From NCBI GenBank assembly GCA_029881255.1, contig JAOUMY010000005.1:130479-194478 (forward strand): 64,000 bases of DNA. The letters are read 5' to 3'. Positions within the stretch are counted from its first letter, which is position 1. Every line of letters starts with the position of its first letter. Made by a program: the position numbers and the translations under genes. Positions 33,629 to 43,293 of this stretch are shown piece after piece. Source of the DNA: Gammaproteobacteria bacterium. GTDB lineage: Bacteria; Pseudomonadota; Gammaproteobacteria; S012-40. The notes beneath the pieces were generated by a model, which saw only the letters and a program-made list of their open reading frames with translations, did not search any database and was not told the origin of the DNA.

Positions 33629-36600
33629 CTAAACCGTGACCTCTACCCCCAGGGCCTCATCAATTGCCTGATAAAATGGCATAATGTCAATCGGTTTAGT
33701 CAAATACTTTGCAAACCCTGCTGCAAGACCTTTTTCTACATCTATTTTCATCGCGTTCGCACTCACGGCAAAAACCGTTATATCCCGATTTTTCTCATCT
33801 TCACGAATTCTACGCAAGACCTCAAATCCGTCCATGCCGGGAAGATTGATATCCAGCAGAACCAGATCGAATTGTTTGACAGCAATCAGTTCGAGTCCAA
33901 ACTCAGGGGTATGTGCGGTGTAAAGCGTTATATACGGTTTTCTGTCTAGAAGCGTGGCAACCAGTCGCAGATTAGACGGATTGTCTTCTACATACAATAC
34001 ATTGAATTCCTTTCTGCCATTGTTTACGACACCATTAGTCTCACTCAATGTAGTTTCTAAAATCAGTGTCTCCTGATCACCAAAATAATTCGAAGTGTCA
34101 TTCACATCAGGCGAAAAAATCAGACTGAATGCGCTCCCTCTGCCTAATTCACTTTCGACTTCAATCTCGCCTCCCATCATCTCGGCGATATTTTTTGTAA
34201 TCAGCAACCCAATTCCGGTTCCCTCAATATCGGTTTTTTCCGCGCCCAGGCGCTCAAAAGCTGTAAAGAGTTTAGCGAGTTTTTCCCTGGAAAGGCCATG
34301 TCCAGTATCGCATATAGAGATAGCGATCTTTCCGTCATCTCTTTCCCTACATAAAACTTTGACCTCTCCCCCTGGCCGATTATATTTCACTGCGTTTGAC
34401 AGCAGATTTAGCAAAGCCTGGCGTAATCGTATGGGGTCTACCAGAATTCTCATCTTTGGCGTCAGCTTGTTCTCTGTACTTATTACAATATTTTGTTTGT
34501 CTGCCAATAATTTCACCAGAGGAACACACTCCTGTATTACATCTACCGGCGCTACATGTTCCAGAGAAAACTGCATATTTCCCGATTCAATTCTCGATAA
34601 ATCCAGTATATCGTTTATTAGCTCAAGCAAATGATTACCAGCGTTGTGTATTTCTTCAACACTATTTAGTTGACCTAGATCCAAAGGTTCAATTTGCAGC
34701 AGTTGACTGAAACCAAGAATAGCATTTAGCGGAGTACGAAGTTCGTGGCTCATCTTGGAAAGAAATTCGGATTTCGCATGATTGGCCCGCTCGGCTGCCT
34801 CTCTCGCCTTCAGCATAATACGTTGTGTTTGCTTTTGCTCTAGAGCAATCGCAGCGAAATTTGCCATTTCTCTGGCCAACTCTACAATTTGATCGGTGAA
34901 TTCAGATGCACGCATACTGAAAAGCGCAAAAGTACCCAGAACTTTTCCGGAGGACAGCAACACAGGAACCGAACAGCAGGCGCGTATACCGGCTTTTTGC
35001 GCCGTATCCCTATATGCATTCCAGCGTACATCCGAAAGAATATCGTCAACAACAATAGTCGTGTTGTTCATCGCTGTGTCACCACAAGCGCAGGAACCAG
35101 ATGCAATATCAACTTCAGCTACCAGAGCAACAAAAGAATCCGACATCCCTGGTGCGAGTATTTCATTGAAACGTTGTCCTTCTTCGTCGAGAAACAAAAA
35201 AGCACCTATTCTGCCCGGAAGCAATATTTCAACGTGTCGAATTATGGTTAGAAGAATGTCTGTCAAAGGTTCGTCCCGAGAGATCATCTCGAGAACCCGA
35301 GTACTGCCCTCACGCTTAAGTTCACTGAACTTACGCTCGCTGATATCCTGCAGAATACCTTGTAGACGGCTGATTTTACCATTCTGATTTTTTTGTAACT
35401 GTGTTTCGACATGTACCCAGCGAATTTGTCCATCGCGTTGCGTGACTCTAAAATCCAGGCTGTGATTATCGCCTCTGGAAAAAGACTTGCCTTGAGATAA
35501 CTTAACCATCGCCAAATCGTCCGGGTGAATTCGTTCGATAAAAATGTCATAGCTCGGCTCAATTTCACCAAGTGCATAGCCGAGTATCGAATACATCTCA
35601 TCAGACCACTGCATTTTTTTGCTATCTATATCCCAGGACCAATTGCCGATACGTCCCAATTGCTGAGCTTTTTTGAGACTGATTTCTCGCCTGCGTAACT
35701 CGGTGACGTCGGTACTTGTCGAAACATACTGATACGGCGTACCCATATCATCAAGAAACGGAACAATCGTGGTATCGAGCCAATACTCATCGCCATTCTT
35801 GTGTCGATGGCTGATCACATTTCGCCATATCTGGCCTTTTTTCAACGCGTCCCACATCTGTTGAAAATACTTCAGTCGATATTGTTCTGAATACAACATA
35901 TCCAGAGACCTTCCGATGAGTTCTTCGCGATTAAAGCCGCTTAGTTTGCATAGCTTTTCGTTTATTGAAGATATCAGTCCGCTTTCATCCATGACACATA
36001 CGACATTATGTTGATCCATGGTTATGCGTTGATACTCACTCTCGCGCAGGGCAGATTTGAGATCGCGGGTAATTCTGTTCATCCAGCGTGCACGCTTGGT
36101 ACGCGCACTGACCGAATCGACAAGATGTTTAGGCGACACTGGCTTGGTGATAAAGTCATCTCCTCCCAGTTTCATCGCGGCTAGTTGGCGATCGATATTC
36201 GCTTCCGTCGACAAAAAGACTATAGGAATGTGGGCGTAATAATCGTCTTGACGAATGACTTGCGCCAGTTCAGGACCGGAACATTGCGGCATAAAAACAT
36301 CGAGAAGAATCAATTCCGGTTGAAATCGATCCAGCTCATCAAGACTGGCAAGTGGATTGGACACTGTCTGCACTTCCATACCTGCTCGCCTCAATATCGT
36401 CGAGTAATATTCAAGCAAAACCTCGTCGTCATCCACAACGAGTATTCGATAGGGCGACGAAGCGACTCTTGCAGTTAACCCGTGCATAGTCCCAACGAGC
36501 GCATCCATATTAGTTGGTTTGCTAAAGTAGCGGACTACCCCTGCCCTGGCGGCCGCCAGACGCGCTTCGATATCTTTACGCATCGACAACACAACAACCG

Positions 36601-37240
36601 GAGGTGGTTCTGAAAACTGCTGATTCAGATGCTCAATTGCCCTAGCGCCTGCGTTATTCCCCTCTTCGAGAACCAAATCCATAATAACCGCGCCAGGTAT
36701 TTGCGCATGACATGCCTGCTCAAATTCATCAAGCGCCCCGAAATGTTTAACTACATAGTCTTCGGCTTCAAGACAGTCCTGAATTTGCTGTCCAAATAAT
36801 GGGTCGTCTTCTACAATGTAGATGAGGTTGTTTTCGATAGGCTCCTTCTCTGCTTCCTCGTAATCAAGGAGCGGGGCCTCGGTAGGATGCCAGCGTGATG
36901 CAATTGATACCAGTTCTCCCAACAGGGTAGAAATCTGGAGTTCAACAGATTCGGTGTAACTGGAAATATCTTGTTTTCCGAAATCGGACAGTGCTTGTAA
37001 AACAACCTCGAGTTCAAACGCGGCCCTACTCACGGAATTAGCGCCGAAAGTACTGCCAGAACCTGTCAAATTATGGACATGTCGGTGCAAACTGTCGGTG
37101 GTCAGCCCCTCCTCCCCCGACCGGCTTTTCATGCCGTTCCAGAGAGTCGTTATCGCATTGAGCTTTTCGGGTAGTTGCTGAAAAAACTGCTGCTGTAGCA
37201 GGAGTAATTTTTCTGTCGCTGCATTACTTGAAGTCGGCAT
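33629..37240 (-). CDS. Soluble hybrid histidine kinase: Hpt-REC-REC-PAS-PAS-GAF-HisKA-HATPase-REC
   Basis: The product is 1,203 residues and lacks membrane helices. An N-terminal Hpt domain carries RHVHNLTGSGSTFG near residue 50. Two receivers follow (YIVEDDPLFG with IMDLVLEEG, and ILVVDDDEVLL with LLDVFMPQCSG). Two PAS domains span about 400-640 and a GAF domain about 650-800. The kinase core has SKMSHELRTPLNAILGFS near 835 and GTGIGL in the HATPase. The last receiver is VLYVEDNPSN with LLDINLPGMDG. A chain with its own Hpt and three receivers can run a complete multistep relay. It leads a three-gene operon. The signal and output are unknown. Confidence 0.92.
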   Translation of the reverse strand: MPTSSNAATEKLLLLQQQFFQQLPEKLNAITTLWNGMKSRSGEEGLTTDSLHRHVHNLTGSGSTFGANSVSRAAFELEVVLQALSDFGKQDISSYTESVELQISTLLGELVSIASRWHPTEAPLLDYEEAEKEPIENNLIYIVEDDPLFGQQIQDCLEAEDYVVKHFGALDEFEQACHAQIPGAVIMDLVLEEGNNAGARAIEHLNQQFSEPPPVVVLSMRKDIEARLAAARAGVVRYFSKPTNMDALVGTMHGLTARVASSPYRILVVDDDEVLLEYYSTILRRAGMEVQTVSNPLASLDELDRFQPELILLDVFMPQCSGPELAQVIRQDDYYAHIPIVFLSTEANIDRQLAAMKLGGDDFITKPVSPKHLVDSVSARTKRARWMNRITRDLKSALRESEYQRITMDQHNVVCVMDESGLISSINEKLCKLSGFNREELIGRSLDMLYSEQYRLKYFQQMWDALKKGQIWRNVISHRHKNGDEYWLDTTIVPFLDDMGTPYQYVSTSTDVTELRRREISLKKAQQLGRIGNWSWDIDSKKMQWSDEMYSILGYALGEIEPSYDIFIERIHPDDLAMVKLSQGKSFSRGDNHSLDFRVTQRDGQIRWVHVETQLQKNQNGKISRLQGILQDISERKFSELKREGSTRVLEMISRDEPLTDILLTIIRHVEILLPGRIGAFLFLDEEGQRFNEILAPGMSDSFVALVAEVDIASGSCACGDTAMNNTTIVVDDILSDVRWNAYRDTAQKAGIRACCSVPVLLSSGKVLGTFALFSMRASEFTDQIVELAREMANFAAIALEQKQTQRIMLKAREAAERANHAKSEFLSKMSHELRTPLNAILGFSQLLQIEPLDLGQLNSVEEIHNAGNHLLELINDILDLSRIESGNMQFSLEHVAPVDVIQECVPLVKLLADKQNIVISTENKLTPKMRILVDPIRLRQALLNLLSNAVKYNRPGGEVKVLCRERDDGKIAISICDTGHGLSREKLAKLFTAFERLGAEKTDIEGTGIGLLITKNIAEMMGGEIEVESELGRGSAFSLIFSPDVNDTSNYFGDQETLILETTLSETNGVVNNGRKEFNVLYVEDNPSNLRLVATLLDRKPYITLYTAHTPEFGLELIAVKQFDLVLLDINLPGMDGFEVLRRIREDEKNRDITVFAVSANAMKIDVEKGLAAGFAKYLTKPIDIMPFYQAIDEALGVEVTV

Positions 37241-37664
37241 GTATGCACCTGTTTTCTTTTACTTAACCCACTCAGGAGGGGCAACAATTACATATTCAGG
37301 GTTCAAACAATAATCAACCGGCGGCTTATGCTGTGCAGGGATAACAAGACAAATCCTGTCATTCAACACTACTTGCCTGGACGAACGCATCCCCGAATCG
37401 ATGGTAGCTCAGATCGCACCTTCAAATGTGATTTTTTCCTATAGATATCCCAAATAAAATTTACGTAAGAGTGTACCCAACAATTCCAACAAATAACACA
37501 CTCTATAACTCGGATATTGGGATTTTTTGGAGATGGTATTACTGTTGGTTAAAAAATAGACAGGACTCTATCGATTTGAGGAATCTGCCAATTCATCGGC
37601 CAAACTACCGCAAGCAGGCTCCACGAACATTGAACCCTAAGACTAATGCAAATTTATCAATTTT
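37241..37664. other. Noncoding region upstream of the phosphorelay operon
   Basis: This 424-nt stretch separates tag from the hybrid-kinase operon on the same strand and should hold the operon promoter. It is AT-rich. No ORF with coding character, hairpin of note or repeat was seen. Confidence 0.5.
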
Positions 37665-38270
37665 TTATTGTGACTTCACAAAGCGCTTTCTAGCATCGTC
37701 GACCTTCGTTCTGACAATACAGCCTACGACGTGATCGTTTATCATTCCCATCGCCTGCATGAATGCGTAAACCGTGGTAGGCCCCACAAACTTCCAGCCA
37801 CGCTTTTTCAAATCTTTAGACAATGCAATAGACTCGGGAGACGTCGATGCGGTTTGAGGATCTTTAGGTTGTTTTTGCGGCTCGATGGCCCAGAAGTACG
37901 CCGCTAAAGAACCCTCCTGCTCCACCAGTTTTTGCGCCTGTCTGGCATTGTTAATCGTAGCCTCGATCTTCCCGCGATGACGCACTATGCCCTCATCCTT
38001 GAGTAGTCGATCGATATCTTTTTGCTTAAACCCGGCAACTTTATTGAAGTCAAAATGATGAAACGCAGCGCGAAAATTCTCCCGCTTTGCGAGTATGGTT
38101 CTCCAGCTCAAGCCCGATTGAAAACCTTCAAGCGATAGTTTTTCAAACAGACGAAAGTCGTCCTCTACAGGAAATCCCCACTCGGTATCGTGATAGTGAA
38201 AAAATTCTGGAGCAGCTTCACACCAACGACAACGTGGTTTTCCGTCTGGTCCTTTTACCGTTTCGCTCAT
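37665..38270 (-). CDS. tag: DNA-3-methyladenine glycosylase I
   Basis: The product is 201 residues. Family landmarks are RCRWCEAAPEFFHYHDTEWG (about 13-32, with zinc-site Cys and His), FEKLSLEGFQSGLSWRTIL (about 42-60) and GWKFVGPTTVYAFMQAMGMI (about 155-174), plus the late VVGCIVR. It removes 3-methyladenine from alkylated DNA. It is the third gene after tetR and yciI on the minus strand, 10 nt after yciI. The C-terminal RKRFVKSQ tail is short. Confidence 0.95.
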   Translation of the reverse strand: MSETVKGPDGKPRCRWCEAAPEFFHYHDTEWGFPVEDDFRLFEKLSLEGFQSGLSWRTILAKRENFRAAFHHFDFNKVAGFKQKDIDRLLKDEGIVRHRGKIEATINNARQAQKLVEQEGSLAAYFWAIEPQKQPKDPQTASTSPESIALSKDLKKRGWKFVGPTTVYAFMQAMGMINDHVVGCIVRTKVDDARKRFVKSQ

Positions 38271-38280
38271 AGCATTACCC

Positions 38281-38583
38281 TTACCCTAATATGGTCTGTA
38301 GACGTTCGTCGACTCGCGTCGGACCAATTTCGAGTATCTCGCTGCTCACTACGCTTTCCGTTACGAAGGGATCCTGGCTTATACGTTCTTCAAGTTTTTC
38401 ACGCGTTATATTGTGAGCGATAATGGCACCACCTTGGTTCGGTTGCAAACTGCCTACCACCAGAAAGACTCCATCGTTGAACCCCTGTGCAATCCATTGA
38501 TTATGCCCCTCCATTAACTCTCCCGCACGGGCTTTATTGCCGGAAAACCTAAGCAGTACTACGAACATTTTTGTTCCCTCCAT
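38281..38583 (-). CDS. YciI family protein
   Basis: The product is 100 residues with a ferredoxin-like alpha/beta fold typical of YciI/YCII proteins. It begins MFVVLLRFSGNKA after a short leader, and continues with HNQWIAQGFNDGVFLVVGSL and FVTESVVSSEILEIGPTRVD. The biochemical role of these small proteins is poorly defined; some act as dehydrochlorinase-like or stress proteins. It is encoded 6 nt after the TetR gene and probably shares its regulation. The start could be the internal Met at residue 6. Confidence 0.85.
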   Translation of the reverse strand: MEGTKMFVVLLRFSGNKARAGELMEGHNQWIAQGFNDGVFLVVGSLQPNQGGAIIAHNITREKLEERISQDPFVTESVVSSEILEIGPTRVDERLQTILG

Positions 38584-38589
38584 TATTGA

Positions 38590-39162
38590 CTACTGTTGTT
38601 CAGTTTGTGTTTCCAACCATGCACACATGTCTTCTACTTCCTGCTGTATGAATTTTTCATCATGAAAAGAACTCGCCAGCACCGCCACGCCCTGACTACG
38701 CATGAGTAAGTGCATGGCCAATTGTTCTGCGTCTTTTTTTCGCCCGAGTAGTTCAAATTGACCGGTTAACCATCTTCTGAACAGTGTAAACAGTGTGTTC
38801 GCTCGAGATTTTGCAATATGATCCAGCTTTGCCAGTTCAGTACATAAGCTCCCGATCGGACAACCAAATTGTTTAATCTTGGTTTTGTTCATGATCAGAA
38901 TATGGATAAAACTGCGTATGCGTTCTTTCGGCGTATCACCTTCTTCCTCCCAGCGATTGAGCATACTTTCGGTGTTTGCTATACGTCTCGATATCACTGC
39001 GTCAAGAATTTCATCTTTTGTTTTAAAATGATGATAGAAATTGCCGCGCGAGATTTGCACTGCGGCGGCAATATCGGCAAAAGAGGTATGCTCAAAACCA
39101 TGCTGATAAAACAGCAGATCGGCGGTTTCGATTATACGCTGACGGGTACCACTATGATGCAT
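38590..39162 (-). CDS. TetR/AcrR family transcriptional regulator
   Basis: The product is 190 residues. Residues about 8-55 form the TetR helix-turn-helix, RIIETADLLFYQHGFEHTSF followed by DIAAAVQISRGNFYHHFKTK. The C-terminal ligand domain ends MCAWLETQTEQQ. A perfect 9-bp inverted repeat lies 8 nt upstream of its start codon, suggesting that it represses itself together with yciI and tag. The inducing ligand is unknown. No Shine-Dalgarno is evident because the operator occupies that space. Confidence 0.92.
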   Translation of the reverse strand: MHHSGTRQRIIETADLLFYQHGFEHTSFADIAAAVQISRGNFYHHFKTKDEILDAVISRRIANTESMLNRWEEEGDTPKERIRSFIHILIMNKTKIKQFGCPIGSLCTELAKLDHIAKSRANTLFTLFRRWLTGQFELLGRKKDAEQLAMHLLMRSQGVAVLASSFHDEKFIQQEVEDMCAWLETQTEQQ

Positions 39163-39170
39163 GTCGAAAT

Positions 39171-39190
39171 ATTAGGACAACTGTCCTAAT
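39171..39190. promoter_or_regulatory. TetR-type operator
   Basis: ATTAGGACA and TGTCCTAAT form a perfect 9-bp inverted repeat around a 2-nt centre. It sits just upstream of the tetR start and resembles known TetR-family operators with TAGGACA half-sites. Confidence 0.8.
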
Positions 39191-39277
39191 TCAGTCAAGC
39201 ACTAAAGAGAGATCTGATACTACTCTCCCCTAATATTTGAGAAAAGTTGAATCTGACTCTACTCAAATTCACCCAAA

Positions 39278-40258
39278 TTAACAGCCAGTGATGCATTTTC
39301 CCTGGGCGCTAAATGACATGGTTTTGCCACTTAGCGGTAAATAGACAGGCTTTTCGCTTGCCTTTATAAAAGTATCGGTGCGCGTGCCGGGAATGACTTT
39401 GCCGTTTTGAGTTGCTGCTTCATTGGCGTGAGAAGCGATAACGGCTGCTGGTTTAACCAGTTCATTGATGACATATGCGGCCTCTGTCGGTCCGGTGGTA
39501 TAGGTGTCGCCTATATTCATAACGGCGAGTTTGGCTTTGTAGTGATCACCTACCACAACTTCTTGTTCAGCGGTGATGCCGGTATCGCCAGAAAGATAGA
39601 CTACTAAGCCATTTGAAAACGTCAATACAAAGCCAGTCGGTGGTCCTGCGTGTGCAGTTAGCCCGGCGGCATTCATCATATTGCCAAGCTCCCCACCTAT
39701 CATCTCAGGTGCAATACCATTCGAGTGTACTGCGGGTACCGTGGCTATCGTTACGCCGTTCAATTTTAATGAGGCACCAAAACGAACCAGTAGCGCGTCC
39801 TTCGGATTTCCACCTAAGGTTTTTAATTTACTCGCAAAGAACTTGGGCATTTCGCTACCACTGACAATCTTAGCTTGTTTTGCAACTGCTATTTTCGCTG
39901 TATTGGTGTCAGGCAAAACGTTTACCGAGGCCTGCGGTTGTACACAACTACCTTCGTTGGTCTTTGGTATGTGTACGGCGCCAACATGATCGCCGTGCAT
40001 ATGGCTGACCAGAAGCGCGTCGATCTTCCCAAGGCGTGGATCGTCAGCCCCAGCGACGGTCATACCTGCGTCGTACAGTATACGCGTACCGTCCGGATCT
40101 TCGAATATCATGGCACGGTCGCGTGCGCAAAATTCGCCGTCGTGGCTGCCTAGAGGGGTTATTTTTACGGCACTGTCAGCAGAGAATACAGATGCCGAAA
40201 CAAGCAAACACATTAACCAAACAGTGGAAATAGTTATCGAACGAGAATTTATGTTCAT
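39278..40258 (-). CDS. Secreted metallo-beta-lactamase-fold hydrolase
   Basis: The product is 326 residues from the ATG at 40258, which has AAGGTGA 8 nt upstream; a GTG at 40270 lacks spacing for a site. A signal peptide ends near VFSADSA. The metal motif is SHMHGDHVGAVH near residue 85, with later ligands in VPAVHSNG (about 178), LSGDTGI (about 222) and ASHANE (about 276). This fits the metallo-beta-lactamase superfamily hydrolases of the UlaG or lactonase kind. Cysteines at the ends (EFCAR, CITGC) may form a disulfide in the periplasm. The substrate is unknown. Confidence 0.87.
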   Translation of the reverse strand: MNINSRSITISTVWLMCLLVSASVFSADSAVKITPLGSHDGEFCARDRAMIFEDPDGTRILYDAGMTVAGADDPRLGKIDALLVSHMHGDHVGAVHIPKTNEGSCVQPQASVNVLPDTNTAKIAVAKQAKIVSGSEMPKFFASKLKTLGGNPKDALLVRFGASLKLNGVTIATVPAVHSNGIAPEMIGGELGNMMNAAGLTAHAGPPTGFVLTFSNGLVVYLSGDTGITAEQEVVVGDHYKAKLAVMNIGDTYTTGPTEAAYVINELVKPAAVIASHANEAATQNGKVIPGTRTDTFIKASEKPVYLPLSGKTMSFSAQGKCITGC

Positions 40259-40344
40259 TGGGGCGCTCACCTTATTGATTAGCAGTGTGAGCTTATTGTA
40301 GTTCGGAAACCGTTAGCTGGAAATAAAAAGAAAGGCTTTATGTT

Positions 40345-41163
40345 TTAGGGCTTAACGATCAGTGCTTGAATCAGACTTACGCGTGCTTCATCAAGATTTC
40401 GACGTAGATTATATGCTTTGTATGGAACATCATCGCCGACCAACATATACACGCCGAGTGCCGGAAGGGAATAATCGGGTTTTGGCTCTTCCATGTTCGC
40501 GAATGCTTGTTGGGCAAGGTCTGTCTTGTCGTACCACTCTTCTACAGAGAAACCTGTCGATTTTACCTGCTCTCTAAAATCATCGGGTAAAACGAGAAAA
40601 CTCATGCTACTGTCTTGCGCCCATGGTACGGGAAAATAAATCGGCGAATTTACGTTTGCACAAACCTCGTAAAGTACGGCGCAAGCACCCGGTTTCATGA
40701 CGCGATACATTTCCTTCAACCAGCTCGTTTTGTCGTCGATGTTCATACCCATTTGGATAGTCCAGGCGCCATCGAAACTATTGTCTTCAAATGGAAGCGC
40801 TAACGCACTCGCCGGTCGAAAACTGACTTTGTCCTGCATGCCCAACAATTCGGTAAGACGTGCAGCCGTAGTGGTATATTCCTCGCTCAAATCCACGCCG
40901 GTGGTTCGACAACCGGTTTCATGTGTCAGACGTCGTGTGGACCCGCCTATGCCGCAACCTATGTCGAGGATATGCATATCAGAGTGAAAACCCGACATAG
41001 CAATCAATTCTTTCGTCGCCGCACTACCACGAATATGAAACTCGTCTACGGGTTGTAAATCCTCAAGATCCAGATCTGTCAGATCGGCGCCGGCCTTTTC
41101 CAGTCCCTTGAGAATTCGATCATACAGATTTCCGGGAGAATAATAGTGTTGTACTTTTTCCAT
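40345..41163 (-). CDS. Class I SAM-dependent methyltransferase
   Basis: The product is 272 residues from the Met at 41163; a longer start at 41184 is possible. SAM-binding motif I is HILDIGCGIGGSTRRL near residue 64, followed by TGVDLSEEY and the post-motif PFEDNSFDGAWTIQMGMNI near 125. The layout resembles UbiE-like and sarcosine/dimethylglycine-type methyltransferases (VQHYYSPGNLYDRIL at the start). The acceptor cannot be named. It is a single gene divergent from the aldo-keto reductase. Confidence 0.88.
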   Translation of the reverse strand: MEKVQHYYSPGNLYDRILKGLEKAGADLTDLDLEDLQPVDEFHIRGSAATKELIAMSGFHSDMHILDIGCGIGGSTRRLTHETGCRTTGVDLSEEYTTTAARLTELLGMQDKVSFRPASALALPFEDNSFDGAWTIQMGMNIDDKTSWLKEMYRVMKPGACAVLYEVCANVNSPIYFPVPWAQDSSMSFLVLPDDFREQVKSTGFSVEEWYDKTDLAQQAFANMEEPKPDYSLPALGVYMLVGDDVPYKAYNLRRNLDEARVSLIQALIVKP

Positions 41164-41385
41164 GCCAGAAGTGTAGACATGCAACCAGATATTTACCAGC
41201 GAAATTTGTGTATGTTTGCAGGCTCAAAGCCTGGCTTTTAGTAAAATCGCAATATGGGAATTTGACTGGCTCATGGATAGATGCCGGTTTGTGCTATACC
41301 GCTTCCAAAATTTGCAATTGGGATTGAATGCTGCCACATTGGTGCGCTTTCATGACTCATTTCCACGCCATGCAAAGGAGGCCCT

Positions 41386-42423
41386 ATGGAGTATCGCAAA
41401 CTCGGTCGCACTGACCTAAAAGTCAGCCTGATTGGTCTGGGCACTATGACCTGGGGACGACAAAATACACAGGAGCAAGGATTCGAACAAATGGACTATG
41501 CCTTGGAGCAAGGCATTAATTTTTTCGACACCGCCGAGATGTATGCTATTCCTCCCGCGCCGAATACTTATGGTACGACTGAAACCATTATTGGCAACTG
41601 GTTTGTCGCGCGGAAAAACCGCGACAAGGTAATACTCGCAAGCAAGATTACCGGTCCTGGACTAAGCTGGATACGTAACGGCGATGTGATCAACCGCAAG
41701 AATCTACAACTCGCGCTTGAGGACAGTCTCAAGCGTTTGCAAACCGATTACATCGATCTCTATCAATTACATTGGCCTAATCGCGGCTCATATCACTTTG
41801 GCAGAACCTGGAATTACGGCCCACGCTTTGACGTGGATGAGCAACGGGAAAATTTTCTGGAAGTACTGCAAACCTTGCAGGACATGCAAAACGCTGGAAA
41901 GATTCGCCACTTCGGTTTATCAAACGAAACCGCATGGGGAATGATGTCGTGGTTGCGCGTAGCCGAACAACACGGTCTTCCACGAGCGGTATCCATACAG
42001 AACGAATTCTCACTTTTATGTCGCCACTTCGAACCGGACTTGAGCGAGATATCCCTCAACGAAGATTGCGGCTTATTGGCCTGGTCGCCTTTGTGTCGCG
42101 GCATGATTAGCGGTAAATATCTCAATGGCGCCATGCCCGAAGGTTCGCGTTTTTCGATTGAGACACGCCCAGAACATCGTATCCATCCTCTGACCGACTC
42201 CGCTATTAGTGAATACATCGAAGTCGCCAGGCGTCACCAGTTAGATGTTACGCAAATGGCGATTGCCTTTGTCAACTCCAGACCGTTTGTGACATCAACA
42301 CTGATTGGCGCGACCACAATGGAACAGCTTAAAAGCAATATCGAGGCGATTAGTCTCCGGTTATCTGACGAAGTCCAACGCGATATTGAGACCGTTCGAC
42401 GTAAACACCCAATGCCTTTTTAA
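41386..42423 (+). CDS. tas: Tas-like NADP(H)-dependent aldo-keto reductase
   Basis: The product is 345 residues. It begins MEYRKLGRTDLKVSLIGLGT and continues with INFFDTAEMYAIPPAPNTYG, matching the E. coli Tas pattern with its long proline-rich insertion. The catalytic tetrad is seen as Asp and Tyr in this block, Lys in LASKITG and His in YQLHWPNRG. The NADP-binding end is TSTLIGATTMEQLKSNIEAI. It reduces carbonyl compounds; the natural substrate of Tas is uncertain. AAAGGAGG precedes its ATG. A sulfurtransferase gene follows 11 nt later. Confidence 0.9.
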   Translation: MEYRKLGRTDLKVSLIGLGTMTWGRQNTQEQGFEQMDYALEQGINFFDTAEMYAIPPAPNTYGTTETIIGNWFVARKNRDKVILASKITGPGLSWIRNGDVINRKNLQLALEDSLKRLQTDYIDLYQLHWPNRGSYHFGRTWNYGPRFDVDEQRENFLEVLQTLQDMQNAGKIRHFGLSNETAWGMMSWLRVAEQHGLPRAVSIQNEFSLLCRHFEPDLSEISLNEDCGLLAWSPLCRGMISGKYLNGAMPEGSRFSIETRPEHRIHPLTDSAISEYIEVARRHQLDVTQMAIAFVNSRPFVTSTLIGATTMEQLKSNIEAISLRLSDEVQRDIETVRRKHPMPF

Positions 42424-42434
42424 GAGACAAGACT

Positions 42435-43283
42435 ATGTATACAACGATAGTTGAAGCAGAGGTATTAGCAAGTCATTTGGACAATCCCGAATGGGTAATC
42501 ATTGATTGTCGCTACGATCTCGGTAATGTTGAGGCCGGACGCCAAGCATATAATGTTGATCACATACCCAATGCCCACTACGCCCACCTCGATGAAGATT
42601 TATCATCGCCGATAGGCCCGACCACCGGGCGACATCCACTACCCGATCCTGAATTACTGGCGACACGCTTTAGTGCGTGGGGTATTACTAACGATGTGCA
42701 AGTAATCGTGTATGACGGCGGTCCAGGTGCATTCGCCGCACGCTTATGGTGGTTGTTGAAATGGACGGGACACGACAAGGTTGCCTTGCTCAACGGCGGA
42801 TATGCGGCCTGGCAAACGTCGGGATATCCTTGCAACGCTGAAACACCACAGACATCCTCGACCACATTCACGCTCAAGCTCAATCCGGATTTATTAGTCT
42901 ACGCAGACCTGGTTGATCAAGTCAGACTGGATGAAAATTTTTGCATCGTCGATGCGCGTGCACCAGAACGCTTCCGCGGCGATATCGAACCCCTGGATAA
43001 GGTCGCCGGTCACATCACCGGCGCAAAAAATTCATCATGGGAAAACAATATAAACAACACTCGTCGTTTTAAATCAGAAAGCGAACTGCGACAACTTTTT
43101 TCACAGACTATCGGCGATGTCAGACCCGATCATGTGATACACAGTTGCGGCTCTGGTGTGACAGCATGCCACAACGTATTGGCCATGGAAATTGCCGGAC
43201 TCGCTGGCTCAAAACTCTATGCGGGATCATGGAGTGAATGGATTACCGTACCGGGAAGAGCCATCTCAAAAGGGAACGATTAG
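42435..43283 (+). CDS. 3-mercaptopyruvate sulfurtransferase (two rhodanese domains)
   Basis: The product is 282 residues with tandem rhodanese domains at about 5-130 and 150-275. The C-terminal active loop is CGSGVTAC near residue 238, the form found in mercaptopyruvate sulfurtransferases such as SseA rather than the CRKGVT loop of thiosulfate rhodanese. Linker motif DGGPGAFAARLWWLLKWTG is typical. It transfers sulfur from mercaptopyruvate to thiols, producing persulfides. It is cotranscribed with the Tas-like gene. It lies outside the sigma-54 sulfur locus but could supply the same persulfide pool. Confidence 0.92.
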   Translation: MYTTIVEAEVLASHLDNPEWVIIDCRYDLGNVEAGRQAYNVDHIPNAHYAHLDEDLSSPIGPTTGRHPLPDPELLATRFSAWGITNDVQVIVYDGGPGAFAARLWWLLKWTGHDKVALLNGGYAAWQTSGYPCNAETPQTSSTTFTLKLNPDLLVYADLVDQVRLDENFCIVDARAPERFRGDIEPLDKVAGHITGAKNSSWENNINNTRRFKSESELRQLFSQTIGDVRPDHVIHSCGSGVTACHNVLAMEIAGLAGSKLYAGSWSEWITVPGRAISKGND

Positions 43284-43293
43284 TTAACAGTCT

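Noticed and set aside
34889-35387. Plus-strand frames of 120-163 residues
   Set aside because: They are complements of the hybrid kinase GAF and PAS region, which has clear domain motifs on the minus strand.
37471-37734. Plus-strand frame of 87 residues
   Set aside because: It has no Shine-Dalgarno, lies in AT-rich intergenic DNA and runs into tag on the other strand.
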